Positions 34,991-44,142 of a DNA stretch of 64,000 bases are shown piece by piece. A program made the translations under genes and the position numbers. The DNA comes from Streptomyces sp. GQFP. Its GTDB lineage: Bacteria; Actinomycetota; Actinomycetes; Streptomycetales; Streptomycetaceae. The number at the start of each line of letters is the position of its first letter. Position 1 is the stretch's first letter. The notes under the pieces were generated by a model. That model made no database searches and was not told the origin of the DNA. It worked only from the letters and a program-made list of their open reading frames with translations. Location of the stretch: the NCBI RefSeq assembly GCF_021545335.1, contig NZ_CP089312.1:3844001-3908000 (forward strand). The letters run 5' to 3'.

Positions 34991-35842
34991 GTGCCGCCGA
35001 AGAGGCATCTCACGGCCCGCCGAGTGCGGCTGGGCACCGAACTGCGCAGGCTGCGCGAGGCGACAGGCATGAAGGCCCGCGAGGCCGCGGCGCTACTCGG
35101 AGCCGACTCCGTCCAGATGAGCCAGATCGAGTCCGGAGTCGTCGGCGTCAGTGCTGAACGCATCCGCCGCCTCGCCGCGAACTACGCCTGCACGGACGAG
35201 GCGTTGATCGAAGCGCTGGCGGCGATGGCAACGGATCGCACGCGCGGCTGGTGGGAGGATTTCCGGGGAGTTCTGCCCCCGGTGAACCTGGACGTGGCCG
35301 AGGCGGAGCACCACGCGACCTTCCTGCGCGAGGTCGTGGTCACCCACGTTCCCGGGCTCCTCCAGACCCCGGACTACGCACGCGCCGTCTTCGGATACAT
35401 GCGCCCGGAGCTGCCCAAGAGCGAAGTGACGCCCCGAGTGGAATTCCGCATGCGGCGGCACACGGTCATCGAGGGCGACGCCCCCACCACGTACGAGACG
35501 ATCGTCCACGAGTTCGCCCTACGCATCCGTGTGGCCGATCGCCAGGTCACTCGCGCTCAACTCCGGCAGATCCTGGACCAGATCGAGCAGGAGCACGTGA
35601 CCGTACGCGTCATCCCCACCGACCAGGACGGCTTCGGCGGCGCCGACGCGTCGATGCTGTACGTCTGCGGCCCCGTGCCTCGGCTGGACACCGGAATCCG
35701 GGACGGCCCAACCGGGACCGCCTTCATCGACCCGGAACCTCAACTGAGCCACCTTCGAACGCTGTTCCGTAGGGTGGAGGAGGCGGCGCTGGACCCCACG
35801 GCGTCCCGGGACTTCGTCCACCGCTTGTCAAAGGAACTGTGA
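34991..35842 (+). CDS. XRE-family regulator with DUF5753 (WhiJ-like)
   Basis: 283 aa. An N-terminal helix-turn-helix (LGTELRRLREATGMKAREAAALL...QMSQIESG) is followed by the DUF5753 region with GLLQTPDYARAVF, the usual sensor/interaction domain of these regulators. A GAGGAGG site precedes the GTG start. The stop overlaps the alternative GTG start of the DUF397 gene (GTGA), so the two are translationally coupled. Members such as WhiJ influence development and antibiotic production; the target here is unknown. Confidence 0.9.
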   Translation: MPPKRHLTARRVRLGTELRRLREATGMKAREAAALLGADSVQMSQIESGVVGVSAERIRRLAANYACTDEALIEALAAMATDRTRGWWEDFRGVLPPVNLDVAEAEHHATFLREVVVTHVPGLLQTPDYARAVFGYMRPELPKSEVTPRVEFRMRRHTVIEGDAPTTYETIVHEFALRIRVADRQVTRAQLRQILDQIEQEHVTVRVIPTDQDGFGGADASMLYVCGPVPRLDTGIRDGPTGTAFIDPEPQLSHLRTLFRRVEEAALDPTASRDFVHRLSKEL

Positions 35843-35850
35843 GGCGTCGC

Positions 35851-36054
35851 ATGACCCAGGCCCTGCACTGGCGAAAGTCCACCTTCTCCGGCGGCGGCGA
35901 GGGCAACGCGTGCGTCGAGATAGCCGAACTGCACACCCGCATCGCCATCCGCGACTCCAAGGAACCGGCCCGCGGCGCCCTCTCCTTTCCACTCCGAGCC
36001 TTCACCGCCTTCGTCGAGACACTCAAGGCAGAAACTGCGCACACGACCGTCTGA
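35851..36054 (+). CDS. DUF397 small protein, partner of the XRE regulator
   Basis: 67 aa from ATG 35851 (71 aa if GTG 35839 is used). Family features are LHWRKSTFSGGGEGNACVEI near the start and IAIRDSKEPARGALSF. DUF397 proteins are almost always encoded directly after an XRE-DUF5753 gene and are thought to modulate it. Confidence 0.88.
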   Translation: MTQALHWRKSTFSGGGEGNACVEIAELHTRIAIRDSKEPARGALSFPLRAFTAFVETLKAETAHTTV

Positions 36055-36269
36055 TCTCACGTCGACTCAGGGACACCGCCGCTTCCGGGGCTTGGTCCAG
36101 TTGCCCTGTGGTCGGTTTCGTTCCTGGGCCAGGATCCGTTCCATCGAACTCTGCCTTGCCTGTGTCTGCTCACTGTTCGAGTCCGAGCACAGCCTCGGTC
36201 GATCGCCACGGGAGAGCCGAAGCCCCGCACGTGCTCGATGAACTCCGGTGATACCTGAGGACCGGTCCG

Positions 36270-36707
36270 TCATGAGCGCGCCAACAGGCCGAAAGCCTCG
36301 ACGAAGTCGCTCAGGACACGCGCCGAGAACGGGTCGGACGCCGGATCCTCCGGTGTGAGCACGCTGACGGCGAAGTACTCGGACAGCAGAAGGCCCGTCC
36401 CCTCCACGGCCAGGGCGCCCTCGGCCGACACGGACTCCACTCCGGCGACGGTCCGAGCCCGCAACGCCTGTGCGTGGAGCCGGTAGAACACCGAGAACGG
36501 CCTTTCGCCCAAGGCGTCCAGCACGTAGCCGTTCTCCTCCCAGAAGTCCTCCATCTCCTGGCCCGTGGAGAATGTGACTATGCCCGAGTAGCCGTCCTCG
36601 TCCGCTGCCGGGAGACTCCAGTCGGCCAGGCTGTCGGCCGTGAGCGGCTCACCGTGCAAGAACAGACCCGGCCGACGCCGGTGCCGGCATCGGACGAATC
36701 GTCCCAT
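36270..36707 (-). CDS. Uncharacterised protein, last gene of a candidate immunity array
   Basis: About 145 aa from MGRFVRCRHRRRP; a TTG at 36812 would give 180 aa, and neither start has a clear ribosome site. Soluble and acidic, with EMEDFWEENGYVLDALGERP and FSVFYRLHAQALRART. No family recognised. It is the distal member of six small minus-strand genes after the Rhs toxin gene, so an immunity role is the working guess. Confidence 0.6.
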   Translation of the reverse strand: MGRFVRCRHRRRPGLFLHGEPLTADSLADWSLPAADEDGYSGIVTFSTGQEMEDFWEENGYVLDALGERPFSVFYRLHAQALRARTVAGVESVSAEGALAVEGTGLLLSEYFAVSVLTPEDPASDPFSARVLSDFVEAFGLLARS

Positions 36708-36850
36708 CGCCGTCGGGAAGGACGAGTCCACGACAAAGTCGGTCGAGTGTCCTGTGGCATCGACGAAATCTTCCCTTCGGACGGGACGGCTCCGGCGGAG
36801 CCTGGAACACAATGGCGCGTTCGTTGGATTGGGATCTCAGGCTGTAGCCC

Positions 36851-37495
36851 TCAGAGTTCCTCCAGCAGTTTCTCCAATAGTTCGTCGTACGCCCGGAAGC
36901 CTGCCTTTCCGCTCTCCGGCGCGTCCGACTCCGGGCGGAGGATGCCCGGCAGATGGGCGACTCGCCACATCCTGAAGATGTCGAGCGGGGCGCTGCCGCC
37001 CGTTCCGTCCGCCAAGTCCGCTGCGGTTGCGAGGAGTTCGGCGACTTTCGGCGCTCCCTGGTGGGGGTCCGTTCCGGTCGCGAGGGCGGCTGTGATCAAG
37101 GCCTGGAGGAAGTACGTCAGTTGCAGGTCCGCTGCCATCCGGCACATGCGTCGTACCACGGGTGGTTCTTCGAGGTTCTCGAGAGGCTGCGGAACTCCCG
37201 TGACACCCGCAGACCACAGGAGCAGGAACGCGGCAGGCACTTCATGGTCGCGGAACCGGCCCAGCTCGTCGACGATCGCCATGGCCGCGTCGCCGAATCG
37301 GCAGACCGACCGGATGCCGTCGAGCAGGCGCTCCACGTCGCTCTGCCTGCGGGCCAGGAAATCGCCCACAGAGACGTCAGCGAGCGCCCAGGTGCCTGTG
37401 GCGTTCACCGCACTGACTTCCACCACTCCCCCGAGCGGCCCGAACACCGCTCGCGCGAGCCGTACTTGCGAATCGGGGTCGATCTGCTCGCCCAT
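36851..37495 (-). CDS. Uncharacterised protein in the candidate immunity array
   Basis: 214 aa from the ATG at 37495 (MGEQIDPDSQVRLARAVFGP). It is soluble and helical, with no signal peptide. The C-terminal part (LDIFRMWRVAHLPGILRPES) and the terminal LLEKLLEEL look helical. It follows its upstream neighbour by 26 bases. No family recognised. Confidence 0.65.
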   Translation of the reverse strand: MGEQIDPDSQVRLARAVFGPLGGVVEVSAVNATGTWALADVSVGDFLARRQSDVERLLDGIRSVCRFGDAAMAIVDELGRFRDHEVPAAFLLLWSAGVTGVPQPLENLEEPPVVRRMCRMAADLQLTYFLQALITAALATGTDPHQGAPKVAELLATAADLADGTGGSAPLDIFRMWRVAHLPGILRPESDAPESGKAGFRAYDELLEKLLEEL

Positions 37496-37521
37496 ACCGT
37501 TCAGCCATGTCCTCTCGAAAT

Positions 37522-37950
37522 CTACTTCAGGAGATCGTCCGAGAACGGCTCTGGCTGTTCTCCCCAATGGAATCCGTAGCTTCTCTGTTCGGCGTCGAAG
37601 ACAGCTCGTAACCCGTGATCGGGCAGGGAGAGTTCCTGCCGTATCCACCCGTCCATGGCCAACGCCGCGACCTCCGACCGGAAATGAGCGAGCGGGAACT
37701 CAAGAGCCGTGACTCGGACGCGTATTCCTTGAGGGTTCCGGAGGGCCAGGTCAGGTGCGTGCGCCGCCAGACCGAAGGAGAGCCAGGCCGCATCCCTCCA
37801 ACTGACGCCCTGGGGCAGCGACAGGCTCACGTGTCGGTCAACCCGCAGGAAGAATTCATCGTCGGCGCCCGGCAGGGCGTACTCCGCTGTCAGGTCGGCG
37901 GCCAGACCGCCGAGAGGGCTCTGGAAACGGTACTTGAAGGTGCTGCTCAT
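37522..37950 (-). CDS. Uncharacterised protein in the candidate immunity array
   Basis: 142 aa, MSSTFKYRFQSPLGGLAADL onward; soluble and alpha/beta in appearance, with VDRHVSLSLPQGVSWRDAAW in the middle. I chose the ATG at 37950 because the longer frame (to 37992) adds only an unlikely N-terminus. No family recognised; the context suggests an immunity gene. Confidence 0.65.
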   Translation of the reverse strand: MSSTFKYRFQSPLGGLAADLTAEYALPGADDEFFLRVDRHVSLSLPQGVSWRDAAWLSFGLAAHAPDLALRNPQGIRVRVTALEFPLAHFRSEVAALAMDGWIRQELSLPDHGLRAVFDAEQRSYGFHWGEQPEPFSDDLLK

Positions 37951-38015
37951 GTTGTCCTCGACCGCCACTTCAGCGGCCCTCTCCCGACCCACGCGCCCAC
38001 GGCCGGCACACCCGG

Positions 38016-38483
38016 TCAGGAACGGTGTCCGCGCAGCGCCCGCCAGGTGTCTTCAACCGTTTCCCCGGACCGCAGCCACCAGCTCTCCAGCTTGTCGCGA
38101 ACAGTCACAAGCACCCACCGCCTCTTGAACCATGGCGGCAGCTTCCGAAACGGTACGAACCCCAGCGTGTCTCTGATGGGGTGCTCGGCGATGCCGCCAG
38201 GCCCCTCGGCGCGCAGGGCCGCGTACAGCTCCGGGGTCAACTCCCCATTGAGCCGGGCCGCGTGCCCCGCTGCGGTGAACGCGAAGCCCCGCTGGCCGGC
38301 ATCCGGCAGCCGCATCGCCCTGACGATCCGAGGCGACGCCTCCTCCAGCGAACAATGGAACGCCAACCCGATCACCGCCGTACCAAGACGATCCTCTCCG
38401 CGCTCGAACGCGGCATCCCACTCGGCGGGGTCATCGAGCCCCAGCAGGCCCTTGCCGCTTTCCCAGTCGTGCCCGGACGCCAT
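38016..38483 (-). CDS. Candidate immunity protein, paralogue B
   Basis: 155 aa. It is clearly paralogous to the protein at 38980-39447: both begin MAS..DWESG.GLLG.DDPAEWD and share RGFAFTAAG and LTPELYAALRA in the middle and FVPFR.LPPWFK near the end. One of the two copies probably protects against the Rhs tip now present and the other against a tip that was replaced. GAAGG lies upstream of the ATG. Confidence 0.75.
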   Translation of the reverse strand: MASGHDWESGKGLLGLDDPAEWDAAFERGEDRLGTAVIGLAFHCSLEEASPRIVRAMRLPDAGQRGFAFTAAGHAARLNGELTPELYAALRAEGPGGIAEHPIRDTLGFVPFRKLPPWFKRRWVLVTVRDKLESWWLRSGETVEDTWRALRGHRS

Positions 38484-38535
38484 ACCCGACCTTCATTCAC
38501 TTTTGCCCGCCGCACAGCGGCAGGAGCTCGAAGGC

Positions 38536-38856
38536 TCACGCCTTGAGCGTCCAGACATACGAGTTCCCAGAGGGAGCCGGCCTCACTTCCCATACGGAGA
38601 GATCCTCACCGGGCGCACCGTAAGGCAACCGCCCGTCCCGTGGCTCGAAGTAGAGACCGTAGGCCCAGTACTCCGGCATCTCATGACACATGAGGTCGGG
38701 GTACGGCTCGATCTGCACACCCTCGTACGTCGAGTTGATCCTGGCCACGGCTTCGGCTCGGGAGATTCCGAACCGGCTGACCATCTCCTCGGCGATCTCA
38801 CGGAAATAGTCGAGCATTCCCCCGTCGAGTTCGACGAGAAACTCCGCAGTCCTCAC
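38536..38856 (-). CDS. Uncharacterised small protein between two paralogous candidate immunity genes
   Basis: 106 aa from GTG at 38856 (N-terminus RTAEFLVELDGGMLDYFREI), with a GGAGAG site 10 bases upstream. Acidic, with YPDLMCHEMPEYWAYGLYFE and a C-terminal beta-rich part (WEVRPAPSGNSYVWTLKA). No family recognised. Because it sits between the duplicated genes it may belong to the duplicated unit or be an independent immunity gene. Confidence 0.7.
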   Translation of the reverse strand: MRTAEFLVELDGGMLDYFREIAEEMVSRFGISRAEAVARINSTYEGVQIEPYPDLMCHEMPEYWAYGLYFEPRDGRLPYGAPGEDLSVWEVRPAPSGNSYVWTLKA

Positions 38857-38979
38857 GATGGATCAACTCTCCGTACGGATGAATTACCGAACCGTCGTGT
38901 CCGCCAAGTCCGATGCCATCCCGCTGATTTCGGTGACACCGGCCGCTCCCCACCCCAAGCCGCTTCGCCTCACACCCGC

Positions 38980-39447
38980 TCAGGAGCGGCGTCCGCGCAG
39001 CGCCTGCCAGGCGTCCTCGACCGCGTACTTGACGCTCGACCGCCAAGTCTCCAGTTTGTCCCGCACCCTTGACGCGATCTTCCGCCACTTGAACCACGGC
39101 GGCAGATCCCTGAACGGCACGAACGTCAGGGTGTCATCGACGGCGGTCTCGGCGAGGCCGCGATGGCCCACCGCCCGCAGTGCGGCGTACAGCTCTGGCG
39201 TCAAACCGCCGTTGAGCCGAGCCGCGGTTCCCGCCGCGGTGAACGCGAACCCGCGTTCATCGCGGTCCGGCAACTGCATCGCTCTGAGAATCCGAGGCGA
39301 TGCCTCGTCCAACGAACACTGGAACGCCAAGCCGATCGCCGCCGTACCGAGATGCCGCTCGCCCCGCTCGAACGCGGCGTCCCACTCTGCGGGGTCGTCG
39401 ATGCCCAGCAGGCCTTCGCCGCTTTCCCAGTCCCACTCGGACGCCAT
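38980..39447 (-). CDS. Candidate cognate immunity protein of the Rhs toxin, paralogue A
   Basis: 155 aa, starting 24 bases after the Rhs stop with a good GGAGGAAG site, the position where polymorphic-toxin immunity genes usually lie. It is soluble, with MASEWDWESGEGLLGIDDP at the N-terminus and FVPFRDLPPWFKWRK later. It is paralogous to the gene at 38016-38483. Direct neutralisation of the Rhs C-terminal tip is inferred from position only. Confidence 0.78.
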   Translation of the reverse strand: MASEWDWESGEGLLGIDDPAEWDAAFERGERHLGTAAIGLAFQCSLDEASPRILRAMQLPDRDERGFAFTAAGTAARLNGGLTPELYAALRAVGHRGLAETAVDDTLTFVPFRDLPPWFKWRKIASRVRDKLETWRSSVKYAVEDAWQALRGRRS

Positions 39448-39471
39448 GGCCGGTCTTCCTCCGTATGCCCG

Positions 39472-42400
39472 TCACCCATCGCATGGGGGCGGGAGCACCT
39501 TCTGCTTCTTCTTGTTGTTGATCATCTTGGCCTTCACCAGCGCGGTCAGATCGTTCTCCTTGACAGCCGGCGACGGGTACGAGGACTGCACGTGGCCATG
39601 GTAGATCTCCTTGACGATATTGCCGTCCTTGTCCAGGATCTTGCGATGCCGGTCCAGGACCACGATCTCGTTGTTGACGTGGTCCACGCCGACGCGCCGG
39701 AATCTGTCCGGATTGTTCGGATCGCCCAACGGGAGGGACCGGTCCAACGCGGCCTGGCCATCGGTCGGCGCACGGCTCACCTCGCCCTTGGCGGAGGAAC
39801 TGCTGCCTGAACCGTGTTTCGTGTACTCCGAGTCGTCGTAAACGCGCTCCGGCTCGTCGCCCTCAAGCCCGAGCGGGTCGGTCCAGCGCAAGGGGTTGTC
39901 GACGTACGCGTGGTGGTTCGGGGCGGGGACCAGGCCGAGGGGGTCGGGTGAGAGGTAGCTCGCCGTGTCCGGGTCGTAGTAGCGGGACAGGTTGTAGTGC
40001 AGGCCCGTCTCCGGGTCGCGGTACTGGCCCGGGAAGGCCAGCGGGCACAGGTCACCGTCGTCCTCGGCGGACAGCGGGCGTCCCCACAGGCTGGTGGCCG
40101 ACCGCCAGGTGATCTCCCCGCCCTCGCCGATCAGTTCGGTGGGCGTGCCGACCAGGTCGGTGACGATCGCGTAGAACTGACGGTCGACCGCGGCCGGTTC
40201 TTCGGCTCGCCACCGGGTGCGCGACTGTGCCGCCGCGCGGTGCGTGCCCGGCTCCCAGTCCCAGGTGTCGGTCTGCACCACGCCGTCCCGGAGCGTCTGT
40301 TGCTCGGCGAGATTGGCCAGGTCCCAGGTGAAGAGGGTCTCGTCGGTGACCGAGCCGTGCTCGTCCAGACGCTGCTTGGCCGTACGCCGTCCCAGCACGT
40401 CGTAGCGGTAGCGCCACACCCCCTTGTCGGGCGTCTCGGCCTGGGTGAGATGGTCCTCGGCGTCCCAGGTGTACGTCCAGATCCGACGCAGCCCGGACAG
40501 CGTCCGCCGGATCATCCGGACCACGCGTCCCTGGGCGTCGTGCTCGTACGTCGTACGGCCGGCCGAGGTGACCTTCGTCCCGGAGTGCCGTGCCGGTCCC
40601 TGGGCGTCCTGGCTGCCCGGCGCCGGGTGGGCGGCGGCCGTGAGGTTGCCGAGTTCGTCGTAGGCGTAGGACTCGGTCCAGGCCTCGGCCGACACCTGGG
40701 TGACGCGGCCCGCGCGGTCGAGGTCGAAGCGACGGGAGCCGCCCAGCAGGTCGGCGATCCCGATCAGGTGGCCGTCCGCACGGTACGTGTACGAGCGGGC
40801 CTGACGGACGGTCGGGCTGCCGGGCCCGGCCTGGTCCTCGGCGGTTCCCGTCCGGATAATCTGCTCGACCAGACGGTGGCCCGCGTCCCAGGACTGCGTC
40901 AGCGTGGCCGCGCCGCCCAGGCCGCGGGCGGTTTCCCGGCCGGCCGCGTCGTGCGCGAAGGTCAGTTCACCGGCCGCGGTGACGAGGGCGGTGGGGAGTC
41001 CCGCGGAGTCGTACGACCAGTGCGAGGTGGCGCCGGAGGGGGTGGTCCGCCGAGTCCTTCGGCCCAGCAGGTCGTACTCGCTCGTGACGGTACGGCCGTC
41101 GACGGATTCCGCGACGATCCTGCCCACCGCGTCGCAGTCGTACGTGACCCTGCTGTCGGCGTTCACGGCTTCGACCAGCCGGCCCGCCGCGTCGTAGCGC
41201 AGAGACGTCGCCACCGCGCCGTCGTGGGTACGCGACGTCAGCACCCGACCTGCGGCGTCACGGGTCAGCCGAAGGGCCTGGCCGGTACCGTTCGTGCGCT
41301 CGACCTGGCGACCGGTCGGGTCGTAGCCGTACGTGAGCGTGCGCCCGTTGAAGTCCGTCTCGCCGATCAGGCGGCCCGCCGCGTCATAGCGGTAACTCCA
41401 CTCGGCGCCGAGTGGATTGGTCACCACAGTGAGCCTGAGCTCGGCGTCGTGGGTGAAGACGTAGCGGGTGCCGTCCGGGTCGGTCCTGGCACTGGGCAGG
41501 TCGAAGGCGCCGTACTCGAAGGCGGTGGTGAACCCGCCCGCGTCGCGGTGCTCGGTGAGGTTGCCCTCGGCGTCGTACGACCAGGACTCGCGGCCGCCGT
41601 CGGCGCGCTCCCGCCACAGCAGCAGGCCCTCGGGGTTCCAGCCCTGACGGACGCTCCCGCCGACCGGGTCGTCGATCCGCACGACACGGCCGTACGCGTC
41701 CCTGTGTACGGTGGCGACACTTCCGCGCAAATCCACAACCCGCACCGGAAGGCCGGCCCCGTCGGTGTCGAAGCGGATGGTGTTGCCGAGCGCGTCGGTC
41801 TGCGCGATCCGGTGCCCGTGTTCGTCGTAAGTGTACGAACTCACCGCCCCCAGCGGGTCGGTGCTGCTGAGCAGGTTGCCCCGGTCGTCGTACGCGCACT
41901 CCCAACGCGCCCCGTCGGGCTCCGTGATGGCGATGGGCTGGCCGTCGGCGTCGTACTCCACGTGGATGCTGGTGCCGTCGGGGCGGTCCATGCGCACGGG
42001 TTCGCCGTGCTCGCCGAGGGTGAATCGGGTCGTGTGGCCCAGTTCGTCGGTGCGGGAGAGCATCCGCCCGTAGCGGTCCCACTCGGAGTGGGTTGTGTGG
42101 CCGAGCGGGTCGGTCACGGCCGCCAGTTGGTGGAGGTCGTTGTAGCGGTACGTCGTCGTGCCGCCGAGTGCGTCGGTGTAGCGCGTCTCGCGGTTCTCGC
42201 TGTCGTACTCGACCGTGCAGGAAAGGCTGCCGTCGTCGCCCTCGCCTGCGGTGCAGCGGTCCAGGGCGTCGTAGGTGAAGCGGTAGGAGTAGCCGTTGCG
42301 GTCGGTCCACGACGTGATGCGCGCGCGGGCGTCGTACGTCAGTTTCCGGGGCAGCCCACTGGAGTTGTGGATCTCGGTGAGGTTGCCGTCGGCGGCATAG

Positions 42401-44058
42401 CCGAAGCGCCTGACCACCGTGCCGTCGGGACCGTCCTCCGGGTGGTGGACCCGGAGTCTGGTGACGCGTCCGTTCTCGGTGTCGACGTACACGCGGCGGC
42501 CCGCCGAATCCCGTACGACCACCGGCGTGCCGTCGTCGTCGCGGTCGAAGTCGATACGGAGGCCGTTGCGGTCGGTCATCGCGACGATGGGAAGGGCGAA
42601 CGTCTCGTCGACCGGTGTCGGGGTCCTGCTCGCGGCGAAGTGGCGCGTGATGCCGGTGTCCGGGTCGGTGATCCTGACGGGAGCACCCGGGGCACCGTCC
42701 CAGTCCAGCGGCCGGCGCGGGCCCTCCAGTGGCAGAACCGAGGTGCCCGGTGTGGGCACGGGGTAGAAGAGGAGCATGCCGTCCTCGGCGGCGAGAACGG
42801 CGCCCTCCTCGTCCAGTTCGAGGCGTTCGTCCAGGGTGGAGGCCCAGGACGGCCCGAAGAGGCGGCCGTACGAGTAGGAGGAGAGGTGCGTGCGGCGCAG
42901 CACCACCGGGAGCAGTCCCGGCAGGTCGACATCGGTCTCCTCCATCAGCATGTCGCCGGAGATCATGTCGATGGGGTCGCCGTTCTTGCAGCGGCCCTTG
43001 GTGGGCTTGGCGTGCGCCACAGCGTCGTCGGCTTCCTTACGCAGGCCCTTCTTCCCCAGGCCCTTGGCCATGGCCTTGAGACCGCCCTTGCCCAGGACCT
43101 TCATGCCCTTGGCGAGGCCGCCGAGGGTCGTCAGCCCCTTCATCCCCGGTATGCAGTCCAGCGCGGCAAATCCCACATCCCACAGAGACGCCTGTCCCTT
43201 GGAATACTTGTAGAGCGTGTCCGCCAGCACCACCAGCGCCGCGATCAGCACGATCGCGCCCAGGATCGGCCCCCCGATAATCATCGCGACGACCCCGAGC
43301 ACCGCGACGACGATCTTGCACACGGCGACGATGCTGTCCCAGTTGTCGACGAACCAGTCGCCGACCTCCTCCCACCAACTCCGGTTCTGGATACCGGCAT
43401 CGGAGGCCTCGTCGATCCTCCGCTTCGCCTCGCCCGCCGCCTCCTCGCGCATCTTCCGCGCGTCCTCGGCCATCTTCTTCGCCGCGTCCAGCGCCGACTG
43501 GGCACTGGAGACGTCCGACTGGGCCGTGCTCTGCGCCGACTTGGCGTGCTGGGCATCCCGAGTCGCGGCCCGGACCTTCGCCTCGTCCGGCGGCTCCGCC
43601 GCCTTGCTGCCGGTGGGGTCGTCCTTGTACTTGTCCGACTCCTTCGTGGCGCGGGTAACCCACGAATCGGCCGAGGACAGGCGGGACTTGGCCGAGGAGA
43701 GGTCCGCCTGCGCCTCCCGCCCCTTGGCCAGCGCCTTGTCCGCCAGCGCCTGCGCCCGCTCCAGCTTCGGCCAGTAATCCACCAGCGCGTCACCGCACAG
43801 GTCGTACGACCGCTTCAGCTTCTTCAGATTCTTCGGCACATCCGCGAACTCGTCCTGGAACACCTCAGCGGTCTTGCCCGCCCACTCCAGCGTCTCGTTC
43901 TCCGACGCCATCCCCTTGATCAACCGCAGCGCGTCCGACACGTCATCGGCGAAGTCATGCAAGGTACGGGCGAGTTGGCGGACTCGGTGCGGGTCACCGG
44001 GCGTCGGGTCCTTGTCCAGGTCCAGCACATGCCAATCCGCCGGCCGATACCCCGCCAT
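39472..44058 (-). CDS. Rhs-repeat polymorphic toxin with WXG-like N-terminal region
   Basis: 1528 aa. Residues 1-~230 are helical with a WXG-like hairpin (NETLEWAGKTAEVFQDEF), suggesting export by a type VII-like route; no signal peptide. A hydrophobic pair of segments lies at about 240-285 (IVVAVLGVVAMIIGGPILGA). The DUF6531-like start CKNGDPIDMISGDMLMEETDVDLPG follows, then more than 20 YD repeats and the Rhs core PGQYRDPETGLHYNLSRYYD, ending TDPLGLEG near 1400. The last ~120 residues form the variable toxin tip (RRVGVDHVNNEIVVLDRHRK, EIYHGHVQS). Its activity is not recognised. Confidence 0.9.
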   Translation of the reverse strand: MAGYRPADWHVLDLDKDPTPGDPHRVRQLARTLHDFADDVSDALRLIKGMASENETLEWAGKTAEVFQDEFADVPKNLKKLKRSYDLCGDALVDYWPKLERAQALADKALAKGREAQADLSSAKSRLSSADSWVTRATKESDKYKDDPTGSKAAEPPDEAKVRAATRDAQHAKSAQSTAQSDVSSAQSALDAAKKMAEDARKMREEAAGEAKRRIDEASDAGIQNRSWWEEVGDWFVDNWDSIVAVCKIVVAVLGVVAMIIGGPILGAIVLIAALVVLADTLYKYSKGQASLWDVGFAALDCIPGMKGLTTLGGLAKGMKVLGKGGLKAMAKGLGKKGLRKEADDAVAHAKPTKGRCKNGDPIDMISGDMLMEETDVDLPGLLPVVLRRTHLSSYSYGRLFGPSWASTLDERLELDEEGAVLAAEDGMLLFYPVPTPGTSVLPLEGPRRPLDWDGAPGAPVRITDPDTGITRHFAASRTPTPVDETFALPIVAMTDRNGLRIDFDRDDDGTPVVVRDSAGRRVYVDTENGRVTRLRVHHPEDGPDGTVVRRFGYAADGNLTEIHNSSGLPRKLTYDARARITSWTDRNGYSYRFTYDALDRCTAGEGDDGSLSCTVEYDSENRETRYTDALGGTTTYRYNDLHQLAAVTDPLGHTTHSEWDRYGRMLSRTDELGHTTRFTLGEHGEPVRMDRPDGTSIHVEYDADGQPIAITEPDGARWECAYDDRGNLLSSTDPLGAVSSYTYDEHGHRIAQTDALGNTIRFDTDGAGLPVRVVDLRGSVATVHRDAYGRVVRIDDPVGGSVRQGWNPEGLLLWRERADGGRESWSYDAEGNLTEHRDAGGFTTAFEYGAFDLPSARTDPDGTRYVFTHDAELRLTVVTNPLGAEWSYRYDAAGRLIGETDFNGRTLTYGYDPTGRQVERTNGTGQALRLTRDAAGRVLTSRTHDGAVATSLRYDAAGRLVEAVNADSRVTYDCDAVGRIVAESVDGRTVTSEYDLLGRRTRRTTPSGATSHWSYDSAGLPTALVTAAGELTFAHDAAGRETARGLGGAATLTQSWDAGHRLVEQIIRTGTAEDQAGPGSPTVRQARSYTYRADGHLIGIADLLGGSRRFDLDRAGRVTQVSAEAWTESYAYDELGNLTAAAHPAPGSQDAQGPARHSGTKVTSAGRTTYEHDAQGRVVRMIRRTLSGLRRIWTYTWDAEDHLTQAETPDKGVWRYRYDVLGRRTAKQRLDEHGSVTDETLFTWDLANLAEQQTLRDGVVQTDTWDWEPGTHRAAAQSRTRWRAEEPAAVDRQFYAIVTDLVGTPTELIGEGGEITWRSATSLWGRPLSAEDDGDLCPLAFPGQYRDPETGLHYNLSRYYDPDTASYLSPDPLGLVPAPNHHAYVDNPLRWTDPLGLEGDEPERVYDDSEYTKHGSGSSSSAKGEVSRAPTDGQAALDRSLPLGDPNNPDRFRRVGVDHVNNEIVVLDRHRKILDKDGNIVKEIYHGHVQSSYPSPAVKENDLTALVKAKMINNKKKQKVLPPPCDG

Positions 44059-44142
44059 CCCGCAACCCCCGTCACCTGCGCGCCACCAACAACCATGTGC
44101 ACACGTGAACCTACAAGGAACGGCCGTTCGGAGTGAAGGAGA

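Noticed and set aside
36067..36273. 68-codon minus-strand frame after the DUF397 gene
   Set aside because: Short, without a ribosome site or a motif, in a 215-base gap between convergent genes.
39900..42900. Regular short repeats inside the Rhs genes that could suggest a CRISPR array
   Set aside because: The periodicity comes from coding YD repeats (GxxxxYxYDxxGR), with no constant repeat/unique spacer pattern and no cas genes.
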